From contig JABFQX010000010.1 in assembly GCA_013141505.1 (NCBI GenBank), positions 99,108 to 163,107 of the forward strand: a DNA stretch of 64,000 nucleotides, read 5' to 3'. Position numbers and translations under genes: made by a program. Below, piece by piece: positions 35,283 to 43,690 of the stretch; positions within the stretch are counted from its first letter, which is position 1; the number at the start of each line of letters is the position of its first letter. The notes below the pieces were generated by a model. The model was not told the DNA's origin, made no database searches, and saw only the letters and a program-made list of their open reading frames with translations. Origin of the DNA: Methyloglobulus sp. GTDB lineage: Bacteria; Pseudomonadota; Gammaproteobacteria; Methylococcales; Methylomonadaceae.

Positions 35283-37373
35283 ATGCAAAATCTCGAACCT
35301 TTTTTAGATGATCTACCCATCCCACCTGTTGTAAAACCTTTTGGCGGTATATTTACCGCGCACCATCTTGCGATGAAAGCTACCGTCAGGTTTGTCAACT
35401 TACATCAAGATCTGCCCCAGACCAAAGTTTGGTGCTACCGCCTTGATGAGGGAACCGTAGTCAGGCCAGGTTCAGGACGGACTTACCTTGGCCCGACCGT
35501 GGTGGTTAATCGCGGCGATCTTGTCAAAGTTCGTTGGCAAAACAAGATTAGTGAGGCCGAACGCCTACCTTATGAAGTCGTAAAAGTACCTTACGTTGAT
35601 GGCAACACACCAGTACCACAAAATAGCCCCGGCAAGAATGCCAATACCCTCACCGATCAACAAGACACTTTACGTGCTAAAGTGCGCGACCTGCGGTCAA
35701 CGTTGGTCACCCATCTGCACGGTGGGCGTTCACAAGCGGATTCGGATGGTTGGCCGGACGACACCACCACTTCTGGGCAAACCGCCTATTTTACGTACCA
35801 AAACGAACAAGCCGCTACCATGCTGTGGTATCACGACCATGCCAACCATGTAACCCGCCTGAATGTTTTTGCCGGTTTGGCAGGTGCTTGGTTAATCCGC
35901 GACGACGAAGAAGCGAACCTCGATCTTCCGGATGGCGATTTTGAATTGCCACTGGTTATCCAAGACCGGAATCTTGATCTTGACGGTGCAGGCAATTTCA
36001 CCGGTGCTTTGCTGCATAAAACCGAAGTAATTGACCTTGACAATGACCCCAACCCTACCGGCCCAACCGGAGGCCCAGCAGAGTTTTTTGGCCCTTACAC
36101 CTTGGTTAACGGTAAAATCTGGCCGAAGACAAAAGTTGAACCACGACTATATAGGTTTCGCGTTCTCAACGGTTCCAATGCCCGGACTTATCGGCTTATG
36201 CTCCTGGATGACCTAGGCAATATCCTGAATAATGTCATTTACCAAATCGGCTGCGACCAAGGATTGATGAAGAATAAAGTTCCCGTTCTTGATACGGGTT
36301 TGATATTGTCGCCTGGCGAACGGGCTGATCTTTTGGTTGATTTTTCGAGCCTTGAAAACCGGAAGCTGTACTTTTGGAATATCGCTGAAGCCCCATTTGG
36401 CGGGGTGACAAAAGCCGAACCCACAGCAAGCCAAATCAAAACCGAATTTTTGCAGTTTCTGGAAAATTTGGCGTTACTTAAATCAAACCCTAACCAGCCT
36501 TTTTTCACTACTACTGTCACCGCCGATGGAAAAAGCAGCGAAGTAAACCGCCGTTATTACCCACAAATCATGCGTTTTGATGTAGCAAATAGCCTCAGCG
36601 GGGCTTCGCACATTGTTCCAACCAATCCTTTAGTCCCGGTAGCACGACCCAATATCAATTTCACACCCGCTGACAAGCCACCTATACGGTTGATGGCGTT
36701 GGTGGAAAAACCCGCAGAAATAACTAAACATGATGGCACACCCAATATAGATGGCACGGCTATGCTGGTTTTCTGGGAATATGTGGAAATCACCCCCCAT
36801 GCCTCCGCCCCCCCAGGCGCAGAGATTGTGAGGTTCACGTTTAAGCATCCAGCGACTAACCTATCTACCGAAAAGAGGTATTGGAAGGCAGCCGAAGAGT
36901 TTTATGACCGTATTAACTGGCAGATTCATTTAGGCGATACCGAACAATGGTATATCGTCAATGTTAGCCCCGATACCCATCCGATTCATGTGCATCTGGT
37001 GGATATGAAGGTAAACCAACGGTATAAGTACACCCTTGCTGGAACAAAAAGACCCGATGCACCCGGTGATGCGCCAGATTTCCCAACTGGAATACCTGAC
37101 CCAGACAACGGTGTTCCCAATTGGGAGGTGGATGGTAATGCCCATCTTTTAGAAGGGATTACCGCTACGGCAGAACAACTGGTTGACCCCGACCAAACCG
37201 GCTCCAAAGATACGGTACGCATCAATCCTGGAGAAATGATTGGGGTGACAATAAAGTTTTCGCCGTTTTGTGGAAAATACATGTATCACTGCCATATCTT
37301 GGAACATGAAGACCACGATATGATGCGACCATTCGTTATTGTCCCTGAATGGATTCCGCACCATGAGCATTGA
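35283..37373 (+). CDS. Multicopper oxidase, CotA/phenoxazinone-synthase-like
   Basis: A 696-residue three-cupredoxin oxidase. All copper motifs are present: H144-L-H146, H184-D-H186 (WYHDH), H566-P-I-H569-V-H571, and H669-C-H671...H675...M680, where M680 should be the axial T1 ligand. The acidic loop 'HEDHDMMRP' matches CotA and bilirubin oxidase. It oxidises phenols, bilirubin or metals with four-electron O2 reduction. It is well over 150 residues longer than CotA, with extra material around residues 85-135 and 590-640. No signal peptide is evident, so it may be cytoplasmic or exported by a non-classical route. AGGAG precedes the ATG at 35283. Confidence 0.92.
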   Translation: MQNLEPFLDDLPIPPVVKPFGGIFTAHHLAMKATVRFVNLHQDLPQTKVWCYRLDEGTVVRPGSGRTYLGPTVVVNRGDLVKVRWQNKISEAERLPYEVVKVPYVDGNTPVPQNSPGKNANTLTDQQDTLRAKVRDLRSTLVTHLHGGRSQADSDGWPDDTTTSGQTAYFTYQNEQAATMLWYHDHANHVTRLNVFAGLAGAWLIRDDEEANLDLPDGDFELPLVIQDRNLDLDGAGNFTGALLHKTEVIDLDNDPNPTGPTGGPAEFFGPYTLVNGKIWPKTKVEPRLYRFRVLNGSNARTYRLMLLDDLGNILNNVIYQIGCDQGLMKNKVPVLDTGLILSPGERADLLVDFSSLENRKLYFWNIAEAPFGGVTKAEPTASQIKTEFLQFLENLALLKSNPNQPFFTTTVTADGKSSEVNRRYYPQIMRFDVANSLSGASHIVPTNPLVPVARPNINFTPADKPPIRLMALVEKPAEITKHDGTPNIDGTAMLVFWEYVEITPHASAPPGAEIVRFTFKHPATNLSTEKRYWKAAEEFYDRINWQIHLGDTEQWYIVNVSPDTHPIHVHLVDMKVNQRYKYTLAGTKRPDAPGDAPDFPTGIPDPDNGVPNWEVDGNAHLLEGITATAEQLVDPDQTGSKDTVRINPGEMIGVTIKFSPFCGKYMYHCHILEHEDHDMMRPFVIVPEWIPHHEH

Positions 37374-37424
37374 CAAACACATGCACCCACTCATGACTGT
37401 GGTTTTTTAAAACCATAAACCGAA

Positions 37425-37465
37425 GCCAGATTCGCTGCCGAAGGTATTTCGACATCGAATCTGGC
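37425..37465. terminator. Bidirectional terminator between the oxidase and rph
   Basis: GCCAGATTCG (37425-37434) pairs perfectly with CGAATCTGGC (37456-37465); the loop itself contains CGAA...TTCG. It sits between convergent genes. The palindromic GGTTTT-TT-AAAACC at 37411-37424 lies beside it and provides T/A runs on both strands. Confidence 0.7.
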
Positions 37466-37495
37466 AATTCAATTATAAATTCAGTCCATATAATT

Positions 37496-38224
37496 TTATG
37501 GTTGGTGATTAGTCAAGGCGGCCTGTTGCTTCTCCAGCAATTGCATGATTCCAGCGCGTGCCAATTCCAGCATGTGCTCCAATTCTTCTTTCCTGAACGC
37601 ATGGCCTTCGGCAGTGCCTTGTAGCTCGATAAAGGCAGCAGCATCATTCATCACGACATTCATGTCGGTTTCGGCTTGGCTGTCTTCGGCGTAGTCCAGA
37701 TCCAGTATCGGTACACCTTGATAAATGCCCACCGATACCGAAGCCACTTGCCCATGTATAGGATTGGTCTTGATTTGCCTCTTTTTCAACATGTGCTTTA
37801 TCGCCAGTGACAAAGCCACAAACCCCCCGGTAATGGCAGCCGTCCGGGTTCCACCATCAGCCTGAAGCACATCGCAGTCGATGGTGATGGTGTTTTCGCC
37901 AAGCGCCTTCATGTCAACAGCGGCACGCAAAGACCGACCAATCAAACGCTGGATTTCCATGGTACGACCGCCCTGCTTGCCTTGGCTGGCTTCACGTCCC
38001 ATGCGAGTGTGAGTGGAACGCGGCAACATGCCATATTCGGCGGTAATCCAGCCTTCGCCCTTGCCCTTGAGAAAACGGGGAACATTATTAAAATCAACAC
38101 TGGCGGTACACAATACGCGCGTTTCACCAAACTCCACCAACACCGATCCTTCGGCATGTTTAGTAAAGCCACAGGTAAATTTAATAGCTCTCAGTTGATT
38201 CGCATCGCGTCCACTTGGCCTCAT
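37496..38224 (-). CDS. rph: Ribonuclease PH
   Basis: A 242-residue phosphorolytic 3'-5' exoribonuclease that trims tRNA 3' ends. '[20 protein letters not shown]', '[20 protein letters not shown]', '[20 protein letters not shown]' and '[20 protein letters not shown]' are nearly canonical. The ATG at 38224 follows TGGAG; an in-frame GTG two codons earlier is less likely. Neighbour order rph - kinase - yicC - gmk resembles that in other gammaproteobacteria. Confidence 0.97.
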   Translation of the reverse strand: MRPSGRDANQLRAIKFTCGFTKHAEGSVLVEFGETRVLCTASVDFNNVPRFLKGKGEGWITAEYGMLPRSTHTRMGREASQGKQGGRTMEIQRLIGRSLRAAVDMKALGENTITIDCDVLQADGGTRTAAITGGFVALSLAIKHMLKKRQIKTNPIHGQVASVSVGIYQGVPILDLDYAEDSQAETDMNVVMNDAAAFIELQGTAEGHAFRKEELEHMLELARAGIMQLLEKQQAALTNHQP

Positions 38225-38295
38225 CAGCACTCCAGTTTAATTAAACCGGGAAGTATACCTGAACTGGCATAAATTAGTTTTTACAAGTTACCGAC

Positions 38296-39195
38296 TCAAG
38301 GTTTTGTGAGTGCTTGCCTGAACTGGGCTATGTTCTGTGGACGATCTTCCGGCTTGATTTCCATCGCCCAATCAATCGCCTTCAATAGATAATCAGGGAA
38401 CTTACGATTGAAGGCTTTGACTGCGGGAACAAGGTTATTTTTTTGCAACCTTTCTGTTGCTGAAACAGGGGTTTTATTGTCGAGGCACGTACGCATGCTA
38501 GCACCAATGGCATAAATATCTGACCATGCACCTAATTTGGCTTTGGTATCGAACTGTTCTGCGGGCGAGTAGCCTGGTGTCAGCACAGTGTCTAATTTAT
38601 GGACACGGCTCGGCGCTATCGGCTGGATTGCGCCAAAATCCAGCAATAAAGCATCATTCCCAGGCCGCACCAGAATATTGCCGGGTTTAATATCAAGGTG
38701 GATGAACTCCCGCTCATGAATATAACTAACGCCCGCCAATAACGAGTCAAATAAGGTCAGCAAAAACTCTTCGGTAATCGCCAGTATTTTTTTATCAATC
38801 AACTTATCCAGGGTCACGCCGTAATCGTAGGTCATTACCATGTAGACTGTATCATTAGCCCTGAAAAAATTGGTTACTTCGACAATATTCGGATGCTTTA
38901 AAGCGCCCAGCACTTTGGCTTCCTCAAAAAACAATGCCCGTCCACGCTTAAACATATTTTTGGTTTCGTCACTATTCGCGACGACCACATTGTTCCAGGT
39001 TCGGTGAGCCAATTTCCTAGGCAAATATTCTTTCAAAACCACTTGAAACTGATCCGACAATTGTCTGGCAAGATAAACCGAACTGAAACCGCCATGTGCC
39101 AACTCACGCTCTATCATATACTGGTCTATAATAGTGCCAGTCTGTAGATAGTTCCACTCTTTGGGGTACGTTTTCGGATCGTAATATTCAGCCAT
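38296..39195 (-). CDS. Cytoplasmic Hanks-type Ser/Thr protein kinase
   Basis: A 299-residue kinase domain without membrane anchor or extra domains. Glycine-rich loop 'LAHGGFSSVYLA', VAIK-lysine in 'QVVLKEYLP', αC Glu in 'FFEEAKVLGAL', catalytic 'HLDIKPGNIL', 'LLDFGAIQ', activation segment ending 'TPGYSPAEQF', 'WSDIYAIGASM' and terminal 'MEIKPEDRPQNIAQF'. All catalytic residues appear intact; Leu replaces Arg in the HRD motif (HLD), so it may not need activation-loop phosphorylation. Substrates unknown. Divergent from yicC with a 42-nt spacer. Confidence 0.92.
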   Translation of the reverse strand: MAEYYDPKTYPKEWNYLQTGTIIDQYMIERELAHGGFSSVYLARQLSDQFQVVLKEYLPRKLAHRTWNNVVVANSDETKNMFKRGRALFFEEAKVLGALKHPNIVEVTNFFRANDTVYMVMTYDYGVTLDKLIDKKILAITEEFLLTLFDSLLAGVSYIHEREFIHLDIKPGNILVRPGNDALLLDFGAIQPIAPSRVHKLDTVLTPGYSPAEQFDTKAKLGAWSDIYAIGASMRTCLDNKTPVSATERLQKNNLVPAVKAFNRKFPDYLLKAIDWAMEIKPEDRPQNIAQFRQALTKP

Positions 39196-39237
39196 GGTTG
39201 TGAGATAGTCTGCAACGAATCAAGTATAGGTGAAAAA

Positions 39238-40101
39238 ATGATAAGAAGCATGACCGCTTTCGCTGCCCACGAAAGCGAATTGGAAAACCTGACCGTAAGT
39301 TGCGAGTTGCGTTCTGTCAATCATCGTTATCTGGATATTTCGTTAAAATTACCCGATCGCCTACGTTTTGCCGAGACTGAAATACGCTCGCTGATAAGCG
39401 CAAAAATTAGTCGCGGTAAAATAGAATGTTCGATAAACTTAAAAAAGCCATCGGCTCGCCACGAACTTATCATCAATCATGATGCCGTTGCCGCACTCAT
39501 AGCCGCCACTGATCGGATTGAACAACAAATGACCGCCGCTTTTGCATTCTCAGCCCTGGATGTACTCGCATTTCCGGGCATTCAGCAAGATGCTGAACCT
39601 GACATGCTACTGCTAAGTTCGACCATCAACAAACTGGTCGCGGCAACGGTGGAGCAACTATCAGAAACCAGGGCTAGAGAAGGTAAACAGCTCAAAACTT
39701 TAATTGCCGAGCGTTGTGCAAAAATCCAAAACTTTATTATATTGGGCAACCGACGCGTACCAGAAGCCTTAATGGCATTACGCAACAAATTAACCGCCCG
39801 AATTTCTGAATTATCCTTACAACCGGATTTTGACCGCCTGGAACAGGAACTGGTTTACCTGACCCAAAAACTCGATATTACCGAAGAACTTGATCGCCTG
39901 GACACCCACATCACCGAAGTGCTTAGGGTGCTGGAACAACCCGAGCCAGTGGGCAGACGGCTGGATTTTTTGATGCAGGAATTAAACCGTGAAGCCAATA
40001 CTTTAGGCTCCAAATCAATCGACAAGGATATGACCCAAATTTCGATTGAGCTTAAAGTACTTATTGAACAAATGCGCGAGCAAGTCCAAAATATCGAGTA
40101 A
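39238..40101 (+). CDS. yicC: YicC/YloC family endoribonuclease
   Basis: A 287-residue protein beginning 'MIRSMTAFAAHESELENLTV' with 'CELRSVNHRYLDISLKLPD' and ending 'KSIDKDMTQISIELKVLIEQ', the YicC N and C domains. E. coli YicC is an endoribonuclease linked to RyhB sRNA decay. It is 38 nt upstream of gmk, a widely conserved pair. Confidence 0.95.
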   Translation: MIRSMTAFAAHESELENLTVSCELRSVNHRYLDISLKLPDRLRFAETEIRSLISAKISRGKIECSINLKKPSARHELIINHDAVAALIAATDRIEQQMTAAFAFSALDVLAFPGIQQDAEPDMLLLSSTINKLVAATVEQLSETRAREGKQLKTLIAERCAKIQNFIILGNRRVPEALMALRNKLTARISELSLQPDFDRLEQELVYLTQKLDITEELDRLDTHITEVLRVLEQPEPVGRRLDFLMQELNREANTLGSKSIDKDMTQISIELKVLIEQMREQVQNIE

Positions 40102-40139
40102 CTTAGCGACATTAAGTTTCTGATCTACACTGAAATATT

Positions 40140-40754
40140 ATGAGCATCGGCAACCTGTATATCATTTCCGCCCCTTCCGGCGCAGGAAAAACCAGCTTAG
40201 TCCGGCAATTAATTGCTGATGTCGATAAGCTGGTTGTGTCAATATCCCATACGACCCGCCCGATACGTCCTGGTGAAGTTGAAGGAGAAGATTATTTTTT
40301 TGTGTCTCAAATGCAATTTCAGGATTTGTTGGCTAACCATGATCTTCTTGAACACGCGACAGTTTTCGACCACAGTTACGGCACCGCAAAAACAACAGTT
40401 GAACATCATCTTAACCAAGGTTTGGACGTCATCCTTGAAATCGACTGGCAAGGTGCCCAGCAAATAAGAAAAATACGGCCAGACAGCCACTCTATTTTTA
40501 TTTTGCCTCCTTCGACCGCTGTTCTTGAAGACCGGCTACAACATAGAGGCCAAGACGATAAACAAGTCATTGCCCGCCGTATGCGCGATGCCGTCACAGA
40601 GATGAGCCATTTCAATGAGTTTGATTATATCGTGGTCAATGATGTGTTTGAGCAAGCCCTTGCTGAATTAAAAAGTATTGTCATTACCAATAGGCTAACC
40701 CAAGAAAGACAGCGGCAGCATCTTAAAACCCTCATTTCAGAACTGTTGGCGTAA
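40140..40754 (+). CDS. gmk: Guanylate kinase
   Basis: A 204-residue enzyme phosphorylating GMP to GDP. P-loop 'SAPSGAGKTSLVRQL', GMP-binding 'SHTTRPIRPGEVEGEDYFFV' and 'EIDWQGAQQIR', lid 'RRMRDAVTEMSH'. Length is normal (207 in E. coli). In an apparent operon with yicC. rpoZ, the usual next gene in many relatives, is absent here and replaced by mepA. Confidence 0.97.
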   Translation: MSIGNLYIISAPSGAGKTSLVRQLIADVDKLVVSISHTTRPIRPGEVEGEDYFFVSQMQFQDLLANHDLLEHATVFDHSYGTAKTTVEHHLNQGLDVILEIDWQGAQQIRKIRPDSHSIFILPPSTAVLEDRLQHRGQDDKQVIARRMRDAVTEMSHFNEFDYIVVNDVFEQALAELKSIVITNRLTQERQRQHLKTLISELLA

Positions 40755-40851
40755 CTCGTTTTTGTCAGAATCACCGACGCTCTGCTATTTATAGCCTTAT
40801 TATAAAACCCGTATCTAGCACCCTGTTGTTTCAAAATAGCAGTGCTGCTAA

Positions 40852-41727
40852 ATGAGATCCCAAATGATGAATCGACTATCTACTTTTATTAAGTTAACTA
40901 TATTCGCAGGTTTGCTCTGCGTGTGTTCTTCAATCCAAGCACAATCAGGTATACAGGCCTGGTCAAAAGTCGCAAAACCAACAAGAGGGCATATCGTAGA
41001 AAGCATTGGCTCCTATACCTCCGGTTGCATACGGGGCGCAGCAGCCTTGCCTCAAAATGGTACAGGATACCAAGTGATGCGCTTATCCAGAAACCGTTAT
41101 TTCGGTCATCCTGATCTGGTGCAATTCATTCGAAATTTAGGAAAACACGCGCAAAACCAACACTTAGGCACACTACTGATTGGCGACATGGGACAAGCTA
41201 GAGGCGGCCCAACATTGACAGGCCATCGCAGCCATCAAACCGGGCTTGATGTCGATATATGGTATCTACTCGACAAAGAAGCAGAAAAAAGACCGCTCAG
41301 CTTTAGTGAACGGGAACAGTGGAATGCACCTTCCGTTTTGACTGTAAGCTCAAACGGCGTTAATCCAGCACAATGGACATCAGCCAACGAAAAAGTTTTG
41401 GAAGCTGCTGCGCTTATGCCGGAAGTTGATCGAATTTTCGTTAACGCACAAATTAAAAAAACACTCTGTGAACGAAAGACAGCACACGACTGGTTACAAA
41501 AAATACGCCCCTGGTTTGCACATGCTGATCACTTTCATGTTCGACTAAAATGTCCTTCAGCCAGTCATTCTTGCGATAAGCAAGAACCTGTTCCTGCTGG
41601 CGATGGCTGTGGTGCTGACCTTGCCTGGTGGTTTACTGAAGACGCAAAAAAGCCATCTAAAAAAACGCCATCAAAACCGCCGGTTTTACCTGAACAATGC
41701 ACTACCGTCTTGAATGAAAAATTATAG
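40852..41727 (+). CDS. mepA: Penicillin-insensitive murein endopeptidase
   Basis: A 291-residue periplasmic LAS metallopeptidase cutting D-Ala-meso-DAP cross-links. Signal peptide ('FIKLTIFAGLLCVCSSIQAQ'), then 'VMRLSRNRYFGHPDLVQFI', the zinc-site 'GHRSHQTGLDVDIWY', and 'FAHADHFHVRLKCP' with the second metal-site histidines. Six cysteines in the mature part fit the disulfides of E. coli MepA. The C-terminus is Lys/Pro-rich. Start uncertain between 40852 and ATGs at 40864/40867; none has a strong ribosome site. Confidence 0.92.
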   Translation: MRSQMMNRLSTFIKLTIFAGLLCVCSSIQAQSGIQAWSKVAKPTRGHIVESIGSYTSGCIRGAAALPQNGTGYQVMRLSRNRYFGHPDLVQFIRNLGKHAQNQHLGTLLIGDMGQARGGPTLTGHRSHQTGLDVDIWYLLDKEAEKRPLSFSEREQWNAPSVLTVSSNGVNPAQWTSANEKVLEAAALMPEVDRIFVNAQIKKTLCERKTAHDWLQKIRPWFAHADHFHVRLKCPSASHSCDKQEPVPAGDGCGADLAWWFTEDAKKPSKKTPSKPPVLPEQCTTVLNEKL

Positions 41728-41775
41728 ATAGCTAACACGTCAACATCATTATGTTATCAATTCGTATTGATGGCT

Positions 41776-42022
41776 TTATGTTCTTGCCGATATGGCGATT
41801 TGGATTGATTTCTGAAAGCCATTGCCAATTTCCGCCGCATCATTACCGGTTAATGCTCCAATGAGCGATGTTTTACCGGCTTGTGTTTTGCCCAGTAACC
41901 AAAAAACAGAAGTCGGTAAAGCATCTCTTAACTTCGTCTATTTTAGATTCTATGCTGCTCGCTTTGCGACTAAAAATCACATCGCCAAAACCCTTCCACG
42001 TCCAACTGCTGATGATATTCAT
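41776..42022 (-). pseudogene. Remnant of a DUF697-type/HSR1-like GTPase gene
   Basis: On the minus strand from ATG 42022: MNIISSWTWKGFGDVIFSRK, then SSIESKIDEV. After a 1-nt insertion (near 41930) follow DALPTSVFWLLGKTQAGKTS and LIGALTGNDAAEIGNGF. GKTQAGKTS is a Walker A/G1 motif, and 'ALTG..AAEIGNGF' is the usual continuation in membrane-associated GTPases of this group. The frame then stops at 41776, where the rest of the ~400-residue protein is missing. So the gene is frameshifted and truncated. A REP-like copy lies just upstream of it at 42056. Confidence 0.7.
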
Positions 42023-42055
42023 GTTGATAAATATGCTACGAAAAGAAAGACTTCC

Positions 42056-42142
42056 GAGCCGGACGGGGCATGTTGCCCCGTTCGTAGGGTTTCGACGTGG
42101 TTCAAAAACCTCACCATCAGCAAAACGTGAGTGACGGGGTAT
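42056..42142 (+). repeat. REP/BIME-like repeat, copy A
   Basis: Starts GAGCCGGACGGGGCATGTTG; carries the first hairpin ACGGGGCA-TGT-TGCCCCGT and the middle 'TTCAAAAA...GGCAAAACGTGAGT'-type block, but its second hairpin is cut short (GACGGGGTATTC). Same family as the copies at 51277, 52352 and 52833. Confidence 0.85.
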
Positions 42143-42375
42143 TCGGAGAGATATTCACAGCATCTCATTCGACGTGAATTCAATAAACTATAACGTCGAG
42201 GTAAGAGATGCCCGCCACCCGTTCTTTGGTGTCTCAGTTACCGTCAACAACAAAAGTACCGAGTACCGCTTGTTCGGGCAATTTCGTCAATTGGCGACGA
42301 AAGCAGGGTTCGCTATTTGAGAACCTTGCTTTGACACTCATCAAATGAGGCCGAACAATTCAACCTTCCGAGTAA

Positions 42376-42408
42376 CAAGGCATGTTGCCCCGTCACTCAC
42401 GTTTTGCC
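42376..42408 (-). repeat. REP/BIME-like repeat, inverted half copy
   Basis: The minus strand reads GGCAAAACGTGAGTGACGGG followed by GCAACATGCC: the right half of the repeat, in opposite orientation to copy A and about 235 nt away. Confidence 0.75.
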
Positions 42409-42560
42409 TATAGTAACGTTTTGGAACTGCGTTGAAACCTATTGATCAACGAAACGGTAGATACGGGATTGCAAATACAATGCCCTTATGTTACGCACTT
42501 CCCAATACTGTTTTCCATTGGCCGAGCGGAGCCGAGGCCAACAATTCGCTTCGACTTCGC

Positions 42561-43646
42561 TCAGCGAACCCCTTCCTGCGAACAACGGAAGTTTTCCAAT
42601 TCGCGAGAAGCCATTTTTTGATAGGACGCATTGTTAAGTTTGACCCACAGGTTCATGACAAAATAGCCGTAGGGCATTTTGGGGCCTTGTTCGGAATAGG
42701 CAATCTCATGGAAATGCTTGTTCTCGTCCTGGTGATGACCAATATGATTGGACAGGCCGATTAAAGCGTAGCGAGTCAATGAGGACTGGCTTACCCAGCC
42801 GTAGGTTTTACCAAACAGGCCATTTTCCAACCCCCAATGCTGAAAATAATTGACGGCTTCCAGTATGCGAACGGCAGCAATGGCTTGATAAACAAACATA
42901 ACGGCTGCCAACCAGCCAAAATACATGATAATCGCCACAAGCAACGCCAACTCCACCAACACGCCTTGCAATATATGGTTATGGATAATACCCGGATGGT
43001 TTTGGTCACTTTTGAGTCGATCTTGCTCCGAATTCCACGCATAGCGAAAATAGCCAACATAAATCCGCCGCCAATAATCTTTAAAGCTTTCATTCAATCG
43101 TGCGGTAGCGATATCATCGGGCATACCCAGGTTCAAATGATGCCCGCGCTTGTGGGAGATCTCAAAATGTTCATAACAGACGCTGCATAACAGCAATCTG
43201 CCCAGTAACTGCAAGCTAGGTTGTGAGCGATGGATTAATTCGTGAGCGAGAACGATTCCAGACGTACCTGAGCTGGTACTCACCAGAAAACGTACAATAA
43301 CCAAATTAAATACGCCAATAGCCATTTCCTGATAGCTATGCCATTGCAATTGGCTGACATAACTGAGCATGGCAACAATATTTGCCAACTGCAACAGTGC
43401 CAACAGATATAAGACACCATCAAAATAATAGCTTGATGGTTTCGGTGCAGATTCTATGTTGCTTACCACCTTAAAAGAGAGATTCAGCCAATCAACCAGC
43501 AAAACCAACCAGAACGGAATCGTCCATGCCAAAGCTACGACGATACTATGTGTGCCGTTCATCACGCCTATGGTCAAAAACAAAAAAGTGCTTATCGGCA
43601 AGATAAGGCACAGTAAATGTTTGTAGTGACTTTCTAGCCTTAGCAT
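42561..43646 (-). CDS. AlkB-type membrane di-iron alkane/fatty-acyl hydroxylase
   Basis: A 361-residue integral membrane protein with six or so spans. The histidine boxes fall at nearly the positions of P. putida AlkB: H135-ELI-H139, H165-KRG-H169-H170, H270 in NYFQHWG, and H301-IG-H304-H305. The NYxQHxG signature separates alkane hydroxylases from desaturases. The last box reads SNHIGHH rather than RHSDHH, so substrate preference may differ. It needs rubredoxin or another electron donor, none of which is nearby. Last gene of a three-gene unit with a haem-oxygenase-like protein and a carbamoyltransferase, so it may hydroxylate an intermediate of a small-molecule pathway rather than feed on alkanes. 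Confidence 0.87.
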   Translation of the reverse strand: MLRLESHYKHLLCLILPISTFLFLTIGVMNGTHSIVVALAWTIPFWLVLLVDWLNLSFKVVSNIESAPKPSSYYFDGVLYLLALLQLANIVAMLSYVSQLQWHSYQEMAIGVFNLVIVRFLVSTSSGTSGIVLAHELIHRSQPSLQLLGRLLLCSVCYEHFEISHKRGHHLNLGMPDDIATARLNESFKDYWRRIYVGYFRYAWNSEQDRLKSDQNHPGIIHNHILQGVLVELALLVAIIMYFGWLAAVMFVYQAIAAVRILEAVNYFQHWGLENGLFGKTYGWVSQSSLTRYALIGLSNHIGHHQDENKHFHEIAYSEQGPKMPYGYFVMNLWVKLNNASYQKMASRELENFRCSQEGVR

Positions 43647-43690
43647 GAGATGTTATGGAACAGACTGATTGACAAGGTAATCATCATTAT

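Larger units (their letters stand above)
41728..42560. other. Eroded spacer between mepA and the AlkB-type gene
   Basis: About 830 nt. It holds a GTPase pseudogene, one REP-like copy (42056) and an inverted partial copy (42376). GC-rich inverted elements at 42523-42570 (GCCGAGCGGAGCCGAGGC / GCTTCGACTTCGCTCAGC) could end the AlkB transcript. A 46-codon frame at 42208-42348 has GAGGTAAGAG before its ATG, but its product resembles nothing I know and is probably chance. Confidence 0.5.
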
